A stretch of DNA of 60,955 bases, taken from the NCBI GenBank assembly GCA_017409205.1, contig JAFQTF010000022.1, positions 1-60,955 on the forward strand, given 5' to 3'. The stretch comes from Oscillospiraceae bacterium (GTDB lineage: Bacteria > Bacillota > Clostridia > Oscillospirales > Oscillospiraceae). Positions within the stretch are counted from its first letter, which is position 1. Every line of letters begins with the position of its first letter. A program made the translations under genes and the position numbers. Below the pieces are notes generated by a model. It worked only from the letters and a program-made list of their open reading frames with translations. It searched no databases and had not been told where the DNA came from. This document shows positions 9,304-17,807 of this stretch, one piece after another.

Positions 9304-10445
9304 TTCTCTTCGCCTCCTTCCTTATTTTCTGCCGCTTTCAAGGATGCGGCCTTCTTTTCGTCACTCTTGCGGATCCGGCCCTGGATGAAGAACTTGAAGA
9401 ATGCCACAAAGGCACACAGGTAAATAATCAGGCTGGAGATCAGGCTGGAGATCTGGGAGCAATAGACCTGCAGATCCACGTTGCCGCCGCCGGTGGTGAT
9501 ATACTGGATGAAGAATGCAGACAGAATGCTGCCCAGGGGGCTCAGGCCGCCCAGGAAGGCAACGGCAATGCCGTTGAAGCCCATGGCAGGCACGGAGGAG
9601 ATGGTGGTCTCCCAGTCTTCAATACCGGTCAGGAACAGCAGACCAGCACCCATACCGGCCAGCGCGCCGGCAATGACCATGGTCAGGATGATGTTCTGGT
9701 TTTCCTTCATGCCGGCGTACTTGGCAGCATTGTAGTTGTTGCCGGTGGCCTTCAGCTCATAGCCAAACCGGGTCTTGTTCAGAACCACCCAGACCACAAT
9801 GGCCATGATGATCGCCAGGGGGATGGCAATGGTGACGCTCTTTTCATTGTTGAACAGAGCGCCCAGACCCATGCTGGGCAGCAGAGCTGAGGGATTATTG
9901 CCCTGCAGCGCCAGAGTATAGGGGCTGTTGGGGCTTTTGACCGTACCCAGGACCAGGTTGGTCAGGTACAGGGTGATCCAGTTCAGCATAATGCCGGAGA
10001 TGACCACATTCACATTGCACTGGGTCTTCAGCCAGCCGGAGATGGCGCCCAGAGCGGCAGCAGCCACCATACCGATCAGCAGGCAAGGCAGCCAGGGCAG
10101 CTTCCAGGCCAGGGCTGCATACAGGCAGCCGCAGGCACCGGCTACATACTGACCGGCCACGCCGATGTTGAACATGCCCACCTTATAGGCAAAGAGAACA
10201 GACAGGGCGCACATCAGCAGAGGCACAGTACGAACCAGAGTCTGGCCCATGTACTTCAGCATCAGCTTGCCGGGATAACGGAAGAAGCTCTTCAGAACAG
10301 CCAGAATGGCTTCCAGAGCGCCGCTGGGTTCGATGATCAGCAGCGCGATGTAGCCCACCAGAATACCACCCAGGATGCAGACCAGAGAGGCCAGCAGCGT
10401 CTGGAATCCATCGGAGCGGATCAGGGAAGTTTTCTCTTTTTTCAC
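9300..10445 (-). CDS. nupP: Nucleoside ABC transporter permease (NupP-like)
   Basis: The first permease of the same importer, 381 residues with many membrane segments. The family block FNIGVAGQYVAGACGCLYAAL is present. The start is a GTG at 10443-10445, preceded by AGGAGGGAT that overlaps the end of the ATPase gene. The C-terminus is charged (RIRKSDEKKAASLKAAENK). It is transcribed between the ATPase and second permease genes with almost no gaps, the standard order for these systems. Confidence 0.88.
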   Translation of the reverse strand: MKKEKTSLIRSDGFQTLLASLVCILGGILVGYIALLIIEPSGALEAILAVLKSFFRYPGKLMLKYMGQTLVRTVPLLMCALSVLFAYKVGMFNIGVAGQYVAGACGCLYAALAWKLPWLPCLLIGMVAAAALGAISGWLKTQCNVNVVISGIMLNWITLYLTNLVLGTVKSPNSPYTLALQGNNPSALLPSMGLGALFNNEKSVTIAIPLAIIMAIVVWVVLNKTRFGYELKATGNNYNAAKYAGMKENQNIILTMVIAGALAGMGAGLLFLTGIEDWETTISSVPAMGFNGIAVAFLGGLSPLGSILSAFFIQYITTGGGNVDLQVYCSQISSLISSLIIYLCAFVAFFKFFIQGRIRKSDEKKAASLKAAENKEGGEEK

Positions 10446-10448
10446 TGC

Positions 10449-11981
10449 TTATCCCTCCTTCTTGGCGCCTGCCATGTACAGGCCCAGTTCTTCCACAGTG
10501 GTGGCCTTGGGATCCAGTTCGCCGACGATCTCGCCTTCGTACATCACCAGGATCCGGTCGGAGACGGTCATGACCTCGTCCAACTCCAGGGACACCAGCA
10601 GCACAGCCTTACCGGCATCCCGCTGGGCCACGATCTGTCTGTGGATATATTCGATGGCGCCAACGTCCAGACCACGGGTGGGCTGAACGGCGATCAGCAG
10701 CTGGGGATCCTTGTCGATCTCGCGGGCGATGATGGCCTTCTGCTGGTTACCGCCGGACATGGCACGGGAAATGGTGATGGGACCCTGACCGGAGCGGACG
10801 TCATACTGCTCAATGAGCCGCTCAGCATAGGTACGAATGTTCTTGCGGCGCAGGAAGCCGAACTTGTTGGTGAATTCCGGCTGGAAGTAACGCTGCAGAA
10901 CGATATTGTCCTCCAGGGTGTAATCCAAAACCAGACCGTGCTTGTGACGGTCCTCGGGAATATGGGACATGCCCATGAGGCTTCTCTTACGGATGGGGGC
11001 ATGGGTAATGTCGTTGCCCAGCAGGGAGATGGTGCCACCGGCCACATTTTCCAGACCGGAGATGCCGAAGACCAGCTCGCTCTGGCCGTTGCCATCGATA
11101 CCGGCAATACAGACGATCTCACCGGCGCGTACCTGGAAGGTAACGTCATTGACTGCCATTTTCTTGCTGACCTTGGAGGCAACGGACAGATTCTTCACAT
11201 CCAGAACCACATCGGTGGGCTGGGCGGGCTTCTTCTGCACGGCAAATTCCACATCGCGGCCAACCATCATCCGGGAGAGGTCGTCCTTGGTGCAGTCCTT
11301 GATGTCCACGGTACCGATATATTTACCCTTACGCAGAACGCTGCAGCGGTCTGCCACAGACATGATCTCATTCAGCTTATGGGTAATAAACAGGATGGAT
11401 TTGCCTTCAGCTGCCAGATTCTTCATGATCTGCAGCAGTTCCTCGATCTCCTGGGGAGTCAGAACCGCGGTGGGTTCGTCGAAGATCAGGATCTCATTGT
11501 CGCGGTACAGCATCTTCAGGATCTCGGTACGCTGCTGCATGCCGACAGAAATATCCTCGATCAGTGCATCGGGATTGACGCTGAGGCCATACTTTTCGGA
11601 CAGGGCTACCACCTTTTCCCGGGCCTTATCCCTCTGCAGGATGCCGTTCTTCGTATCCTCCACACCCAGGATGATGTTGTCCAGAACAGAGAAACATTCC
11701 ACCAGCTTGAAGTGCTGGTGCACCATGCCGATACCCAGATCATTGGCATCGTTGGGGTTGTTGATCTTAACGATCTCACCGTTTTTCTTAATGACGCCCT
11801 CTTCTGCCTGATACAGGCCGAACAGAACGCTCATCAGGGTAGACTTGCCGGCGCCGTTTTCGCCCAGCAGTGCATGGATCTCGCCCGCTTTCAGCTGCAG
11901 CGTAACATTGTCATTTGCAATGATGCCGGGGAACCGCTTGGTTATGTTCACCATTTCGATTGCATAAGGAACGTTATTCAA
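10449..11981 (-). CDS. nupO: Nucleoside ABC transporter ATP-binding protein (NupO-like, two ABC domains)
   Basis: Powers the importer. The 510 residues hold two tandem ABC modules, as in sugar/nucleoside ATPases of the RbsA/NupO type. The first has Walker A GENGAGKST and Walker B ILIFDEPTAVL. The second is degenerate around GIDGNGQSELV, as is usual for the family, and keeps the signature MSGGNQQK. I choose the TTG at 11979-11981 because AAGGAGG (11990-11996) lies 8 bases upstream. The longer reading from an ATG at 12044 has no ribosome site and would start inside the promoter region. Confidence 0.9.
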   Translation of the reverse strand: MNNVPYAIEMVNITKRFPGIIANDNVTLQLKAGEIHALLGENGAGKSTLMSVLFGLYQAEEGVIKKNGEIVKINNPNDANDLGIGMVHQHFKLVECFSVLDNIILGVEDTKNGILQRDKAREKVVALSEKYGLSVNPDALIEDISVGMQQRTEILKMLYRDNEILIFDEPTAVLTPQEIEELLQIMKNLAAEGKSILFITHKLNEIMSVADRCSVLRKGKYIGTVDIKDCTKDDLSRMMVGRDVEFAVQKKPAQPTDVVLDVKNLSVASKVSKKMAVNDVTFQVRAGEIVCIAGIDGNGQSELVFGISGLENVAGGTISLLGNDITHAPIRKRSLMGMSHIPEDRHKHGLVLDYTLEDNIVLQRYFQPEFTNKFGFLRRKNIRTYAERLIEQYDVRSGQGPITISRAMSGGNQQKAIIAREIDKDPQLLIAVQPTRGLDVGAIEYIHRQIVAQRDAGKAVLLVSLELDEVMTVSDRILVMYEGEIVGELDPKATTVEELGLYMAGAKKEG

Positions 11982-12015
11982 TCCAATTACCTCCTTCTTT
12001 CGTAACTGCCTTATT

Positions 12016-12044
12016 ATTATACACGATGCCTGTGCAGATTTCAA
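12016..12044 (-). promoter_or_regulatory. Internal promoter before nupO
   Basis: On the - strand: -35 TTGAAA (12039-12044), 17-base spacer, and a perfect -10 TATAAT (12016-12021). It follows the terminator after the binding-protein gene, so the ATPase and permeases can be expressed separately from the more abundant lipoprotein. Confidence 0.8.
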
Positions 12045-12092
12045 ATATAATCCGCAAAAACCTTTTGGAAAATGAGCAATTTTTACAAAAAA

Positions 12093-12119
12093 GAAGGAAC
12101 GGGCAAAGCCCGTTCCTTC
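12093..12119 (-). terminator. Terminator after the BMP lipoprotein gene
   Basis: A 12-bp stem (GAAGGAACGGGC and complement) with an AAA-type 3-base loop. It is followed on the - strand by TTTTTTG. It probably limits read-through into nupOPQ, giving an excess of binding protein. Confidence 0.88.
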
Positions 12120-12139
12120 AGAGATGTGGGTGATTCAGA

Positions 12140-13327
12140 TTACTTCAGGTTGCCCAGCCATTCAACATTGACGGCAGAGACAGCGGGCTCAGCGGAAATG
12201 TCGTTGGAAACCTTGATGGAACCGTCGAACATGCCCTTGACCATAGCCTTGTAATCATCCTCGGTGAAGGCATCGCCGAACTGGGTGGTGCCGGACAGCT
12301 GCACGTAGTTGGCAGCGGGATCCTCGGAAACCAGACCCAGGGAGACGATCTTGCCGGCGTAATCAGCCCACTTGCCATTCATAACGACATCAGTCAGAGT
12401 GTCGATGGTGGTGGGAGCCAGACCCTTCATAGCGGAGGTGATGGTCATGCCCTCGCCGAACTGGCCGTCGATGATGGGGGACTGGTCGGTGTCGACACCG
12501 ATCAGCTTGCCGTTAACCTTCTTGGCAGCCTCAGCTGCGGAAGTCCAGATGCCGCCGCCACAGGCGAAGACGATCTCGGTGCCGCCGGCATACCAGGTGT
12601 CCATAACAGCGGTGATATCAGCATCGCCGAAGAACTGGTTGCCGTAAGCGTACTTCATGTCGACAGTGATGCCCAGCTCCTTGGCAGCAGCGTCAACGCC
12701 CTGCACGTAGCCGTAGCCGAAACGCATAACAGCGGGAACAGCCATGCCGCCCAGGAAGCCCAGCTTGGTGTAGCCCAGCTTGACAGCAGCGTAGCCAGCC
12801 ATGTAGCCGGACAGCTCTTCCTGATAGATGGCGCAGTAGACATTGTCCATGTGGACATAGTCGGTCAGGTTCCAGTTGTCGGGGTTGTAGTCGTAGGTCT
12901 CACCCTTCAGAGCAACAGCGGTCTCCAGCAGGTCACCAGCTGCAACGTCCAGAGCGATGAACTTGATTTCGGGGTAGTTGCCGGAAACTTCAGCGATGGT
13001 GCCGCCGAAAGCGTAGCCGGGCATAACGATGACATTGTAGCCCTCAGCGATGGCCAGTTCCACGGAAGCAACACGGCCGGCGGTATCGTTGGTGGTGGGC
13101 TTGTAGTACTTGGTCTCGATGCCGTTGTCCTCGCCGAACTTGATGCAGGCTTCCCAGGTGGTCTGGTTGAAGGACTGGTCGGTGATGTCGCCGTAGTCGG
13201 TGACCATTGCAACCTTGTACTCGGATGCTGCAGCAGGAGCGTCAGCTGCGGGAGCGTCGGAGCCGCCGCAGGCAACCAGGGACAGAGCCATGACCAGAGC
13301 CAGCAGCAGAGCCAGAATCTTCTTCAT
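12140..13327 (-). CDS. BMP-family nucleoside-binding lipoprotein
   Basis: The extracytoplasmic receptor of the adjacent importer (395 residues). A lipoprotein signal MKKILALLLALVMALSLVAC is cut before Cys20 and followed by an Ala/Asp/Pro linker. The mature part shows the BMP signature (VTDYGDITDQSFNQTTWEA, GYNVIVMPGYAFGGTIAEV, FLGGMAVPAVMRFGYGYVQG). The ATG at 13325-13327 is chosen because GGAGG sits 10 bases upstream; other upstream in-frame ATGs lie too close to or before that site. Family members bind purine or pyrimidine nucleosides. Confidence 0.93.
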   Translation of the reverse strand: MKKILALLLALVMALSLVACGGSDAPAADAPAAASEYKVAMVTDYGDITDQSFNQTTWEACIKFGEDNGIETKYYKPTTNDTAGRVASVELAIAEGYNVIVMPGYAFGGTIAEVSGNYPEIKFIALDVAAGDLLETAVALKGETYDYNPDNWNLTDYVHMDNVYCAIYQEELSGYMAGYAAVKLGYTKLGFLGGMAVPAVMRFGYGYVQGVDAAAKELGITVDMKYAYGNQFFGDADITAVMDTWYAGGTEIVFACGGGIWTSAAEAAKKVNGKLIGVDTDQSPIIDGQFGEGMTITSAMKGLAPTTIDTLTDVVMNGKWADYAGKIVSLGLVSEDPAANYVQLSGTTQFGDAFTEDDYKAMVKGMFDGSIKVSNDISAEPAVSAVNVEWLGNLK

Positions 13328-13378
13328 AAGTTTCATTCCTCCATTGTTTCTATATATGTGGTATTCCACATCAAATTC

Positions 13379-13407
13379 ATTGTCGCATATTCTGCCGGAA
13401 AAATCAA
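13379..13407 (-). promoter_or_regulatory. Candidate promoter of the BMP lipoprotein gene
   Basis: On the - strand: TTGATT (13402-13407), 17 bases, GACAAT (13379-13384). It lies 52 bases before the start codon. The -10 is moderate, so the assignment is tentative. Confidence 0.5.
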
Positions 13408-13452
13408 CATATTTTCAAATCTTTGTCACTTATCACAAAGCTTTTCCGGCAG
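13392..13452 (-). other. Nested inverted repeat between cdd and the BMP gene
   Basis: CTGCCGGAAAA (13392-13402) and TTTTCCGGCAG (13442-13452) are perfect 11-base complements 39 bases apart. Within the gap CTTTGT and ACAAAG form a small inner stem (13421-13440). The element covers the -35 of the candidate BMP promoter and follows the cdd stop by 10 bases. It may be an RNA structure at the cdd 3' end or an operator. Confidence 0.45.
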
Positions 13453-13462
13453 TTTCCTGTAC

Positions 13463-13876
13463 TCAGATGCCCATGTGCTCCGCGGGAGAGAAGGAGAAAG
13501 GCAGAATTTCCGCCAGTGTCCTGGCTTCGTAGCTGTTCCCTGCCCCCACCATGTAGATCACAAAATCATCGCCGCAGAATTCCCGCATCACCTGACGGCA
13601 GACGCCGCAGGGCGGGAACGCGCCGGTGATAACACCATCCTTGCCGCCGCAGACCGCAATGGAGACGAAGTCCCGGTGGCCGTCATAGACAGCTCTGAAA
13701 AAAGCGGTACGCTCGGCGCAGTTGGTGGGACCGTAGGCAGCGTTTTCAATATTGCAGCCCTGATATACCGTGCCGTCGGCGCACAGCAGGGCTGCGCCCA
13801 CCTTATAGCCGGAATAGGGCACATAGGCGCGAAGCATGGCTTCCTTTGCCAGCTCGATCAGTTTTTCAGGGGCCAT
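13463..13876 (-). CDS. cdd: Cytidine deaminase
   Basis: Deaminates cytidine and deoxycytidine to the uridine forms with a zinc-bound water. The 137 residues match the tetrameric, short-form family. Zinc and catalytic residues are present: Cys53 and Glu55 in NCAERTAFF, and Cys90 and Cys93 in PPCGVC. The substrate loop GCNIENAAYGP is typical. It follows deoB by 29 bases in the salvage operon and precedes the nucleoside receptor gene, consistent with processing of imported pyrimidine nucleosides. Confidence 0.97.
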   Translation of the reverse strand: MAPEKLIELAKEAMLRAYVPYSGYKVGAALLCADGTVYQGCNIENAAYGPTNCAERTAFFRAVYDGHRDFVSIAVCGGKDGVITGAFPPCGVCRQVMREFCGDDFVIYMVGAGNSYEARTLAEILPFSFSPAEHMGI

Positions 13877-13905
13877 TGTATTTCCTCCTTTGACGTGGCA
13901 AATGA

Positions 13906-15072
13906 TTACAGTATCTCCTTGGCAAAGCTTTCACCGGGAGTGTCATAGTCCACACGCAGAAGCTCTGTGACAGTGGCAGCGATATCGGCAAAGCTTTTCC
14001 GGGTGCCCAGATTGACAGGCTTGACACCCTTGCCCAGGATCAGCAGGGGCACATACTCTCTGGTATGGTCAGTGGTTGCCGTATAGGCAGGGTCACAGCC
14101 ATGATCGGCGGTGATCATTACCAGATCCTCGTCTCCAAGTTCCTTCAGGAAGCCGCCCAGCCAGGCATCGAACTCGGACAGGGCATTGGCGTATCCGTCA
14201 ATGTCCCGGCGGTGGCCGTAAAGCATATCAAAATCCACCAGATTTACGAAGCACAAACCGTGGAAATCCTTTGCGGCAAAATTGGCAGCATGCTCCATGC
14301 CGTTGGCGTTGGATTTGTTGTAAACGTACTCCGTGTCACCGTAACCTGCAAAAATATCATGGATCTTGCCCACAGCAATGGAATCCAGCCCCGCAGCCTT
14401 GATGGCATCCAGCATGGTCTCTCTGGGAGGCTCCAGAGAATAGTCATGGCGGTTGGAAGTACGCTTGAAGCCGTTTTCGCTGTCGCCAACGAAGGGACGG
14501 GCAATGACACGGCCTACGCCATGCTTTCCGCGAAGAATGTTTCTTGCCTTGTGGCAGGCATCATACAGCTCCGTGAGTCCGATGAATTCCTCATGGGCCG
14601 CCACCTGGAATACAGAGTCAGCGGAGGTATAGACAATCCATTTTCCGGTATCCAGCTGCTGCTGTCCGTAGTCCCGGATCACATCGGTGCCGGAATAGGG
14701 CAGGTTGCACAGGCAGCCCCGGCCGGTGGCTGCCTCAAAGGCATCCAGCACCTCCTGCGGGAAGCCATCGGGATAGGTGGGCAGCGGATTGGGAGAAACC
14801 ACACCGGCGATCTCCCAGTGGCCGATGGTAGTATCCTTTCCCATGGAGGCCTCCTGAAGCCGGGCAAAGGCCCCGGTGGGGGCATCGGCTTTGGGCAGGC
14901 AGGTCACACCGTCAATGTTACCCAGACCGGCCGCAATCATATTGGGAATGTTCAGCTTGTCAGAAGCGGCACAGGAAGCCAGCGTATTGACTCCCACATC
15001 GCCAAAGGCTTCGCTGTCCGGCATGGCTCCGATGCCGAAGGAATCCAGCACGATCAGAAAAATACGTTTCAT
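13906..15072 (-). CDS. deoB: Phosphopentomutase
   Basis: Interconverts (deoxy)ribose 1-phosphate and 5-phosphate, linking nucleoside phosphorolysis to DeoC and the pentose pathway. The 388 residues show the alkaline-phosphatase-superfamily metal site (IFLIVLDSFGIGAMPD at the start, VDFDMLYGHRRD, MITADHGCDPAY) and the phospho-acceptor region GKDTTIGHWEIAG. GAGGTGATACT precedes the ATG. The gene sits downstream of deoD and two unknown membrane proteins and upstream of cdd. Confidence 0.97.
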   Translation of the reverse strand: MKRIFLIVLDSFGIGAMPDSEAFGDVGVNTLASCAASDKLNIPNMIAAGLGNIDGVTCLPKADAPTGAFARLQEASMGKDTTIGHWEIAGVVSPNPLPTYPDGFPQEVLDAFEAATGRGCLCNLPYSGTDVIRDYGQQQLDTGKWIVYTSADSVFQVAAHEEFIGLTELYDACHKARNILRGKHGVGRVIARPFVGDSENGFKRTSNRHDYSLEPPRETMLDAIKAAGLDSIAVGKIHDIFAGYGDTEYVYNKSNANGMEHAANFAAKDFHGLCFVNLVDFDMLYGHRRDIDGYANALSEFDAWLGGFLKELGDEDLVMITADHGCDPAYTATTDHTREYVPLLILGKGVKPVNLGTRKSFADIAATVTELLRVDYDTPGESFAKEIL

Positions 15073-15091
15073 AGTATCACCTCAAAAAATA

Positions 15092-15117
15092 CAGGGAAGG
15101 GGCCATCCCCTCCCCTG
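15092..15117 (-). terminator. Terminator or attenuator just before deoB
   Basis: CAGGGAAGGGG and CCCCTCCCCTG pair over 11 positions with one mismatch around a 4-base loop. On the - strand a T6 run follows, directly next to the deoB ribosome site. Partial termination between the unknown genes and deoB is likely. Confidence 0.6.
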
Positions 15118-15130
15118 CCAATTATCAACA

Positions 15131-15622
15131 TCAGGTCGTATAATATTCCACATCCGAAAACAGCTTCTGAAGCTGGTCTTTGCGCTCACTGCTATAGGAT
15201 ACCCATAGGCCCATATCCGGCGGAAAATAGGCAAACAGGAACTTTGGGGGAACCGGAATCACTTTTTCCGGGCTTTGAAGCGCCAGTATGATCAGGTCTT
15301 CCCGGCAGCTTCCGCCTTTTCCCAGTGAAACACTTGCGCCGATAAGAGCTTTGACGGAAGACACCGAAAATTGCCGCAGTGTCACAGGCCCCAATTTCAA
15401 TTGTATCTGTCCATCGCAGATCCGCACTGTCTGAACACAAGCTGCACAGGTCGGCAAACCAACACACAGCAAAAGGACCCCAGCAATTGTAGAAGGCAGC
15501 AGAAACCCATTCCAGAGCTGATGGAGCAAACACCACAGGCCCATAACCACAAAGGGGATCTCAAGCTGCAGCCAGGGGGACTTCCAGCGCAGGCGCTGCA
15601 TCCGTACTTCCTCACTGCCCAT
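15131..15622 (-). CDS. Unknown membrane protein, possible PH-like domain (second of a pair)
   Basis: Function unknown. 163 residues: two hydrophobic segments near residues 20-65 (PFVVMGLWCLLHQLWNGFLL and TIAGVLLLCVGLPTCAACV), then a soluble part that starts VRICDGQIQLKLGPVTLRQF. That pattern, a membrane hairpin followed by a beta-rich stretch, resembles bacterial PH-domain (DUF304-like) proteins, but similarity is weak. The start at 15620-15622 is chosen over upstream ATGs because GAGGGAG precedes it. It overlaps the end of the neighbouring unknown gene by 11 bases, so the two are probably translated as a pair. Confidence 0.65.
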   Translation of the reverse strand: MGSEEVRMQRLRWKSPWLQLEIPFVVMGLWCLLHQLWNGFLLPSTIAGVLLLCVGLPTCAACVQTVRICDGQIQLKLGPVTLRQFSVSSVKALIGASVSLGKGGSCREDLIILALQSPEKVIPVPPKFLFAYFPPDMGLWVSYSSERKDQLQKLFSDVEYYTT

Positions 15623-16262
15623 GTTTTTCTCCCTCTGCGTTTCGAAGCTGCGTTTCAAAAATCTGCTTTTGCGTGCAGTCCAGCCATTGGGCATCGGGGT
15701 ACATCTGCCGCAGCAGCTGCAGCCGTTCCGGTGCCCAGTCCAGCCACAGGATCTTCCGCATAAAATTCATCTCACCGGGAACTGTCATGCTGCGGTGGTA
15801 CAGGTAGCTTTCCGCAAACTCTCCCGGCCATCGGGGCTTTGCGATACGCATGAATCTGGGTGTGGTCTTATAACCCAGCTGAGTCAGTTCTTCCAGTGTC
15901 TTGTCGCAGACGGCGATCCGGTTCACCCGGTCATTGGCAGCATTGCCGGGGATGGCGGTCAGGAACCGGATCTGCTCTGCCGGGAACCGACGCAGCGTTT
16001 TCCCAAACAAGGTAATCGCAATTCCCTCCGGCACAATGTGCAGCACAGCAAAGAGTTCCAGCACATTGGAAGAAAACAGCACCAGCATCAGCAGCACCGG
16101 CAAAAAGCAGATCAGCCAGTCATACCAGATCTGCGGCCGGATCATCCAGACAAACAGCAGCCCGCTGGCAACTGTACAGATGGACATTACAATTATCGTA
16201 CCGATCCGCACGCCCCGGTCCACCGCATAGGGCAGACTGTAGCCTCTGCCGGTTTCGGACAT
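15612..16262 (-). CDS. Unknown membrane protein, possible PH-like domain (first of a pair)
   Basis: Function unknown. 216 residues with two hydrophobic segments (about 27-65), then HIVPEGIAITLFGKTLRRFP, which parallels the same position in the next protein, and a soluble C-terminal half rich in Arg and Trp. The start at 16260-16262 lies one base after the deoD stop, with GGAG in the deoD 3' end, so translation is coupled to deoD. Its place inside a nucleoside salvage operon suggests a link to that process, but nothing in the protein shows catalysis. Confidence 0.65.
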   Translation of the reverse strand: MSETGRGYSLPYAVDRGVRIGTIIVMSICTVASGLLFVWMIRPQIWYDWLICFLPVLLMLVLFSSNVLELFAVLHIVPEGIAITLFGKTLRRFPAEQIRFLTAIPGNAANDRVNRIAVCDKTLEELTQLGYKTTPRFMRIAKPRWPGEFAESYLYHRSMTVPGEMNFMRKILWLDWAPERLQLLRQMYPDAQWLDCTQKQIFETQLRNAEGEKHGQ

Positions 16263-16263
16263 T

Positions 16264-17016
16264 TTATTTGTTCTCCATGGCCACAGCCACATCCAGGGCC
16301 ACCTTCATCATGGTGGTGAAGGAATTCTGCCGCTCCTCAGCGGTAGTCTCCACACCGGTCAGCACATGATCGGAGATGGTGCAGATGCACAGGCCCCGCT
16401 TGCCGTAGCGGGCGGCGTTCATGTACAGGGCAGCAGCCTCCATTTCCAGGGCCATGACGCCCATCTTCTTCAGGCCGTAGACACTGTCCAGACCTTCGGG
16501 GACGCCCACATGGTCGCCGTAGAACACATCGGAGGAATTGATATTGCCCACATGATAGGTGGCGCCGTGTTCCTTGCAGGCCTTGACGGCTTCGCAGATC
16601 ATGTCGAAGTCGGCAATGGGTGCGAAGGTGCCGGGCAGATGGTACTGCTTAGCCCAATTGGAATCGGTGCATGCGCCCTGGCCGATGACGATGTCATAGA
16701 CATGGATGTGCTCCTGAATAGAGCCGGCACTGCCGACACGGATGATGTTTTCCACATCAAAGAAATTAAACAGTTCGTGGGAGTAGATGCCGATGGCGGG
16801 CATGCCCATGCCGGAAGCCATGACGGACACCTTGACGCCCTTGTAGTAGCCGGTGTAGCCGTTGACGCCGCGGACGCCATTCACCAGCACGGGGTTCTCC
16901 AGGAAGTTCTCGGCAATGAATTTGGCCCGCAGGGGATCGCCGGGCATCAGAACGGTCTTGCCGAAGCCAATCTCGTTGGCAACATTGATATGGGGAGTGG
17001 TCGCAAAGTTAGACAT
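16264..17016 (-). CDS. deoD: Purine nucleoside phosphorylase, DeoD type
   Basis: Splits purine (deoxy)nucleosides with phosphate to free base and (deoxy)ribose 1-phosphate. The 250 residues match hexameric DeoD. Signatures seen: VLMPGDPLRAKFIAENFL, GMGMPAIGIYSHEL, RVGSAGSIQ (phosphate/ribose region), ALEMEAAALY (ribose-binding Glu) and ISDHVLTG with the catalytic Asp. The start at 17014-17016 follows AAGGAGG; an ATG farther up gives an unusual 14-residue extension. Its product feeds DeoB and then DeoC. Confidence 0.96.
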   Translation of the reverse strand: MSNFATTPHINVANEIGFGKTVLMPGDPLRAKFIAENFLENPVLVNGVRGVNGYTGYYKGVKVSVMASGMGMPAIGIYSHELFNFFDVENIIRVGSAGSIQEHIHVYDIVIGQGACTDSNWAKQYHLPGTFAPIADFDMICEAVKACKEHGATYHVGNINSSDVFYGDHVGVPEGLDSVYGLKKMGVMALEMEAAALYMNAARYGKRGLCICTISDHVLTGVETTAEERQNSFTTMMKVALDVAVAMENK

Positions 17017-17095
17017 ACGCAAATCCTCCTTGAAAGATAAGTTATGAGATAAGTGCATCCAATATCCAATATCCTGTATCTGATATCGTGCTTAC

Positions 17096-17764
17096 TTAGT
17101 AGCTTCCATCATTTTCGAGGCCCTTGGCGATCTTGACGATGCGGGAAGTACCCAGACGGCTGGCGCCCAGAGCGATGAACTTTTCGGCATCCTCCAGGCT
17201 GGAAATACCGCCGGCGGCCTTGATCTTTACATGGGGAGCAACATGTCTGGCAAACAGTGCCACATCCTCAAAGGTAGCGCCGGCCTTGGAGAAGCCGGTG
17301 GAGGTCTTGATGTAATCGGCGCCGGAATCGGAAACGCACTTGCAAAGCGCGATCTTCTCCTCGTCCGTCAGCAGGCAGGTCTCGATGATGACCTTCAGCA
17401 GCTTGCCCTTGCAGGCAGCCTTGATGGCCGCGATCTCAGCGGTGATTTCCTCCCACTTGCCTTCCTTGGCCCAGCCGATATTGATGACCATATCCACTTC
17501 GTCGGCACCGTTGTCCACAGCATCGGAGGTCATGAAGCACTTGGCAGCGGTGGTGGCATAGCCATTGGGGAAGCCGATGACCGTGCAGATGGCGAGTTTT
17601 TCGCCTACATATTCCTTGGCCTGCTTCACAAAGGCAGCGGGGATGCAGACGGAAGCCGTCTCAAACTTCATGCCGTCGTCGCAGATGGCCTTGATGTCCG
17701 CCCAGGTAGCGGTCTGGGCCAGCAGGGTGTGGTCGCACTTGGCGAGAATTTCAGAAATCTGCAT
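17096..17764 (-). CDS. deoC: Deoxyribose-phosphate aldolase
   Basis: Cleaves deoxyribose 5-phosphate to acetaldehyde and glyceraldehyde 3-phosphate, sending nucleoside sugar into glycolysis. 222 residues. The Schiff-base Lys153 lies in DYIKTSTGF, the second active-site Lys182 in KIKAAGGI, and Asp91 in EVDMVINIG. The ATG at 17762-17764 follows GGAGATAATATT; an upstream in-frame extension to 17953 overlaps tdk and has no family support. It lies 43 bases after tdk and 79 before deoD. Confidence 0.96.
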   Translation of the reverse strand: MQISEILAKCDHTLLAQTATWADIKAICDDGMKFETASVCIPAAFVKQAKEYVGEKLAICTVIGFPNGYATTAAKCFMTSDAVDNGADEVDMVINIGWAKEGKWEEITAEIAAIKAACKGKLLKVIIETCLLTDEEKIALCKCVSDSGADYIKTSTGFSKAGATFEDVALFARHVAPHVKIKAAGGISSLEDAEKFIALGASRLGTSRIVKIAKGLENDGSY

Positions 17765-17807
17765 AATATTATCTCCTTTTGCTGTATTACAAATTGATGA
17801 TTGTGAA

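Noticed and set aside
13370-13462. Purine riboswitch before the nucleoside receptor gene
   Set aside because: The spacer has a long inverted repeat, but it lacks the conserved junction bases and loop-loop pairs of the purine riboswitch.
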